DNA of 28,776 nucleotides, taken from positions 1-28,776 of the forward strand of contig JBBRNH010000079.1 in assembly GCA_038230415.1 (NCBI GenBank), written 5' to 3'. This DNA comes from JBBRNH01 sp038230415 (GTDB lineage Bacteria; Bacteroidota; Bacteroidia; Cytophagales; Spirosomataceae). The notes beneath the pieces were generated by a model, which worked only from the letters and a program-made list of their open reading frames with translations, made no database searches and was not told the DNA's origin. Made by a program: the position numbers and the translations under genes. Position 1 is the first letter of the stretch, and each line of letters opens with the position of its first letter. Shown here piece after piece: positions 28,650 to 28,776 of the stretch.

Positions 28650-28776
28650 TTATGGATAAAGCCTTTTTTCGTCAGGAACGACGATGGACGGCTTGCGATC
28701 ACAGAAGCAGTAAGCACTCAGCCCGGCTAATACATTAACAATGGCATTAAATGGGCTGCGATGGCGGGTGTGTTCA
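28650..28776 (-). CDS. Probable IS982-family transposase, C-terminal end (partial at window edge)
   Basis: The open frame comes in from the right edge and ends at TAA 28650-28652, giving 41 residues: EHTRHRSPFNAIVNVLAGLS, AYCFCDRKPSIVVPDEKR and LYP. The xEHTRHRS...NxxVNxLAGLxAYC...KPS pattern is the usual C-terminus of IS982-family transposases, with the late catalytic Glu region just before HTRHRS. It is the only sign of an insertion sequence in the window. Whether the element is complete cannot be seen. It lies 26 bp upstream of the IolE-like gene, so an outward promoter from the IS could affect that gene. Confidence 0.65.
   Translation of the reverse strand, partial: EHTRHRSPFNAIVNVLAGLSAYCFCDRKPSIVVPDEKRLYP

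Noticed and set aside
28651..28737. Short plus-strand frame starting ATG 28652 at the right edge
   Set aside because: It is 28 codons long, motif-free, and antisense to the transposase-like frame.

Overview
The window looks like a chromosomal segment of a Bacteroidota bacterium, most likely Cytophagales (Spirosoma-like). The reasons are -7 elements of the form TAnnTTTG with no strong Shine-Dalgarno sequences, a DUF2723 (TMEM260-like) membrane protein, a fused SpmA/SpmB protein, many small lipoproteins, and moderately high GC in the housekeeping genes. This is inferred from gene content; no rRNA or other phylogenetic marker was used. No tRNA, rRNA or CRISPR array was found.

Layout. 1-3.6 kb (minus strand): the N-terminus of a class A penicillin-binding protein, a periplasmic-type MsrB, a secreted fasciclin-domain protein, a RskA-type anti-sigma factor and its ECF sigma factor. 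Together these look like an envelope-stress module. 3.7-7.5 kb: mutS2 between two genes of nuclease-like families (a PD-(D/E)XK-like protein and a Uma2 protein). 7.6-11.7 kb: a small lipoprotein gene lying between a threonine-dehydratase-like gene and a 51-bp remnant of a second copy of that gene's 3' end, then an outer-membrane beta-barrel protein, a lone hisC and an unknown secreted protein. 11.7-13.1 kb (plus): an EVE-domain gene overlapping a SAM methyltransferase gene. 13.1-16.9 kb: fused SpmAB, a VanX-type D-Ala-D-Ala dipeptidase whose apparent signal peptide is encoded by an arm of a palindromic repeat, a second copy of that repeat, and guaA.

16.9-20.5 kb (minus) is the most unusual region. 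A lipoprotein with a Gly-rich linker and a C-terminal HExxH metallopeptidase domain of polymorphic-toxin type is followed, almost without gaps, by two mutually paralogous small (probable) lipoproteins, a third lipoprotein and a truncated, frameshifted copy of the third. I read this as a lipid-anchored toxin with a string of exported immunity proteins. A TTG-N17-TATGTTTC promoter sits directly before a perfect 23-bp stem-loop that ends in a U-run against the toxin start codon.

20.5-28.8 kb: a small acidic protein, a DUF2723 protein, glmS, a D-tagatose/D-psicose-3-epimerase-like protein, a large nested palindromic (MITE-like) element, an alpha/beta hydrolase, an IolE-like TIM-barrel protein and, at the right edge, the C-terminus of a probable IS982-family transposase.

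A recurring theme is palindromic intergenic sequence, of at least eight unrelated kinds. Many lie directly against start or stop codons, and in two places they encode lipoprotein or signal-peptide residues.
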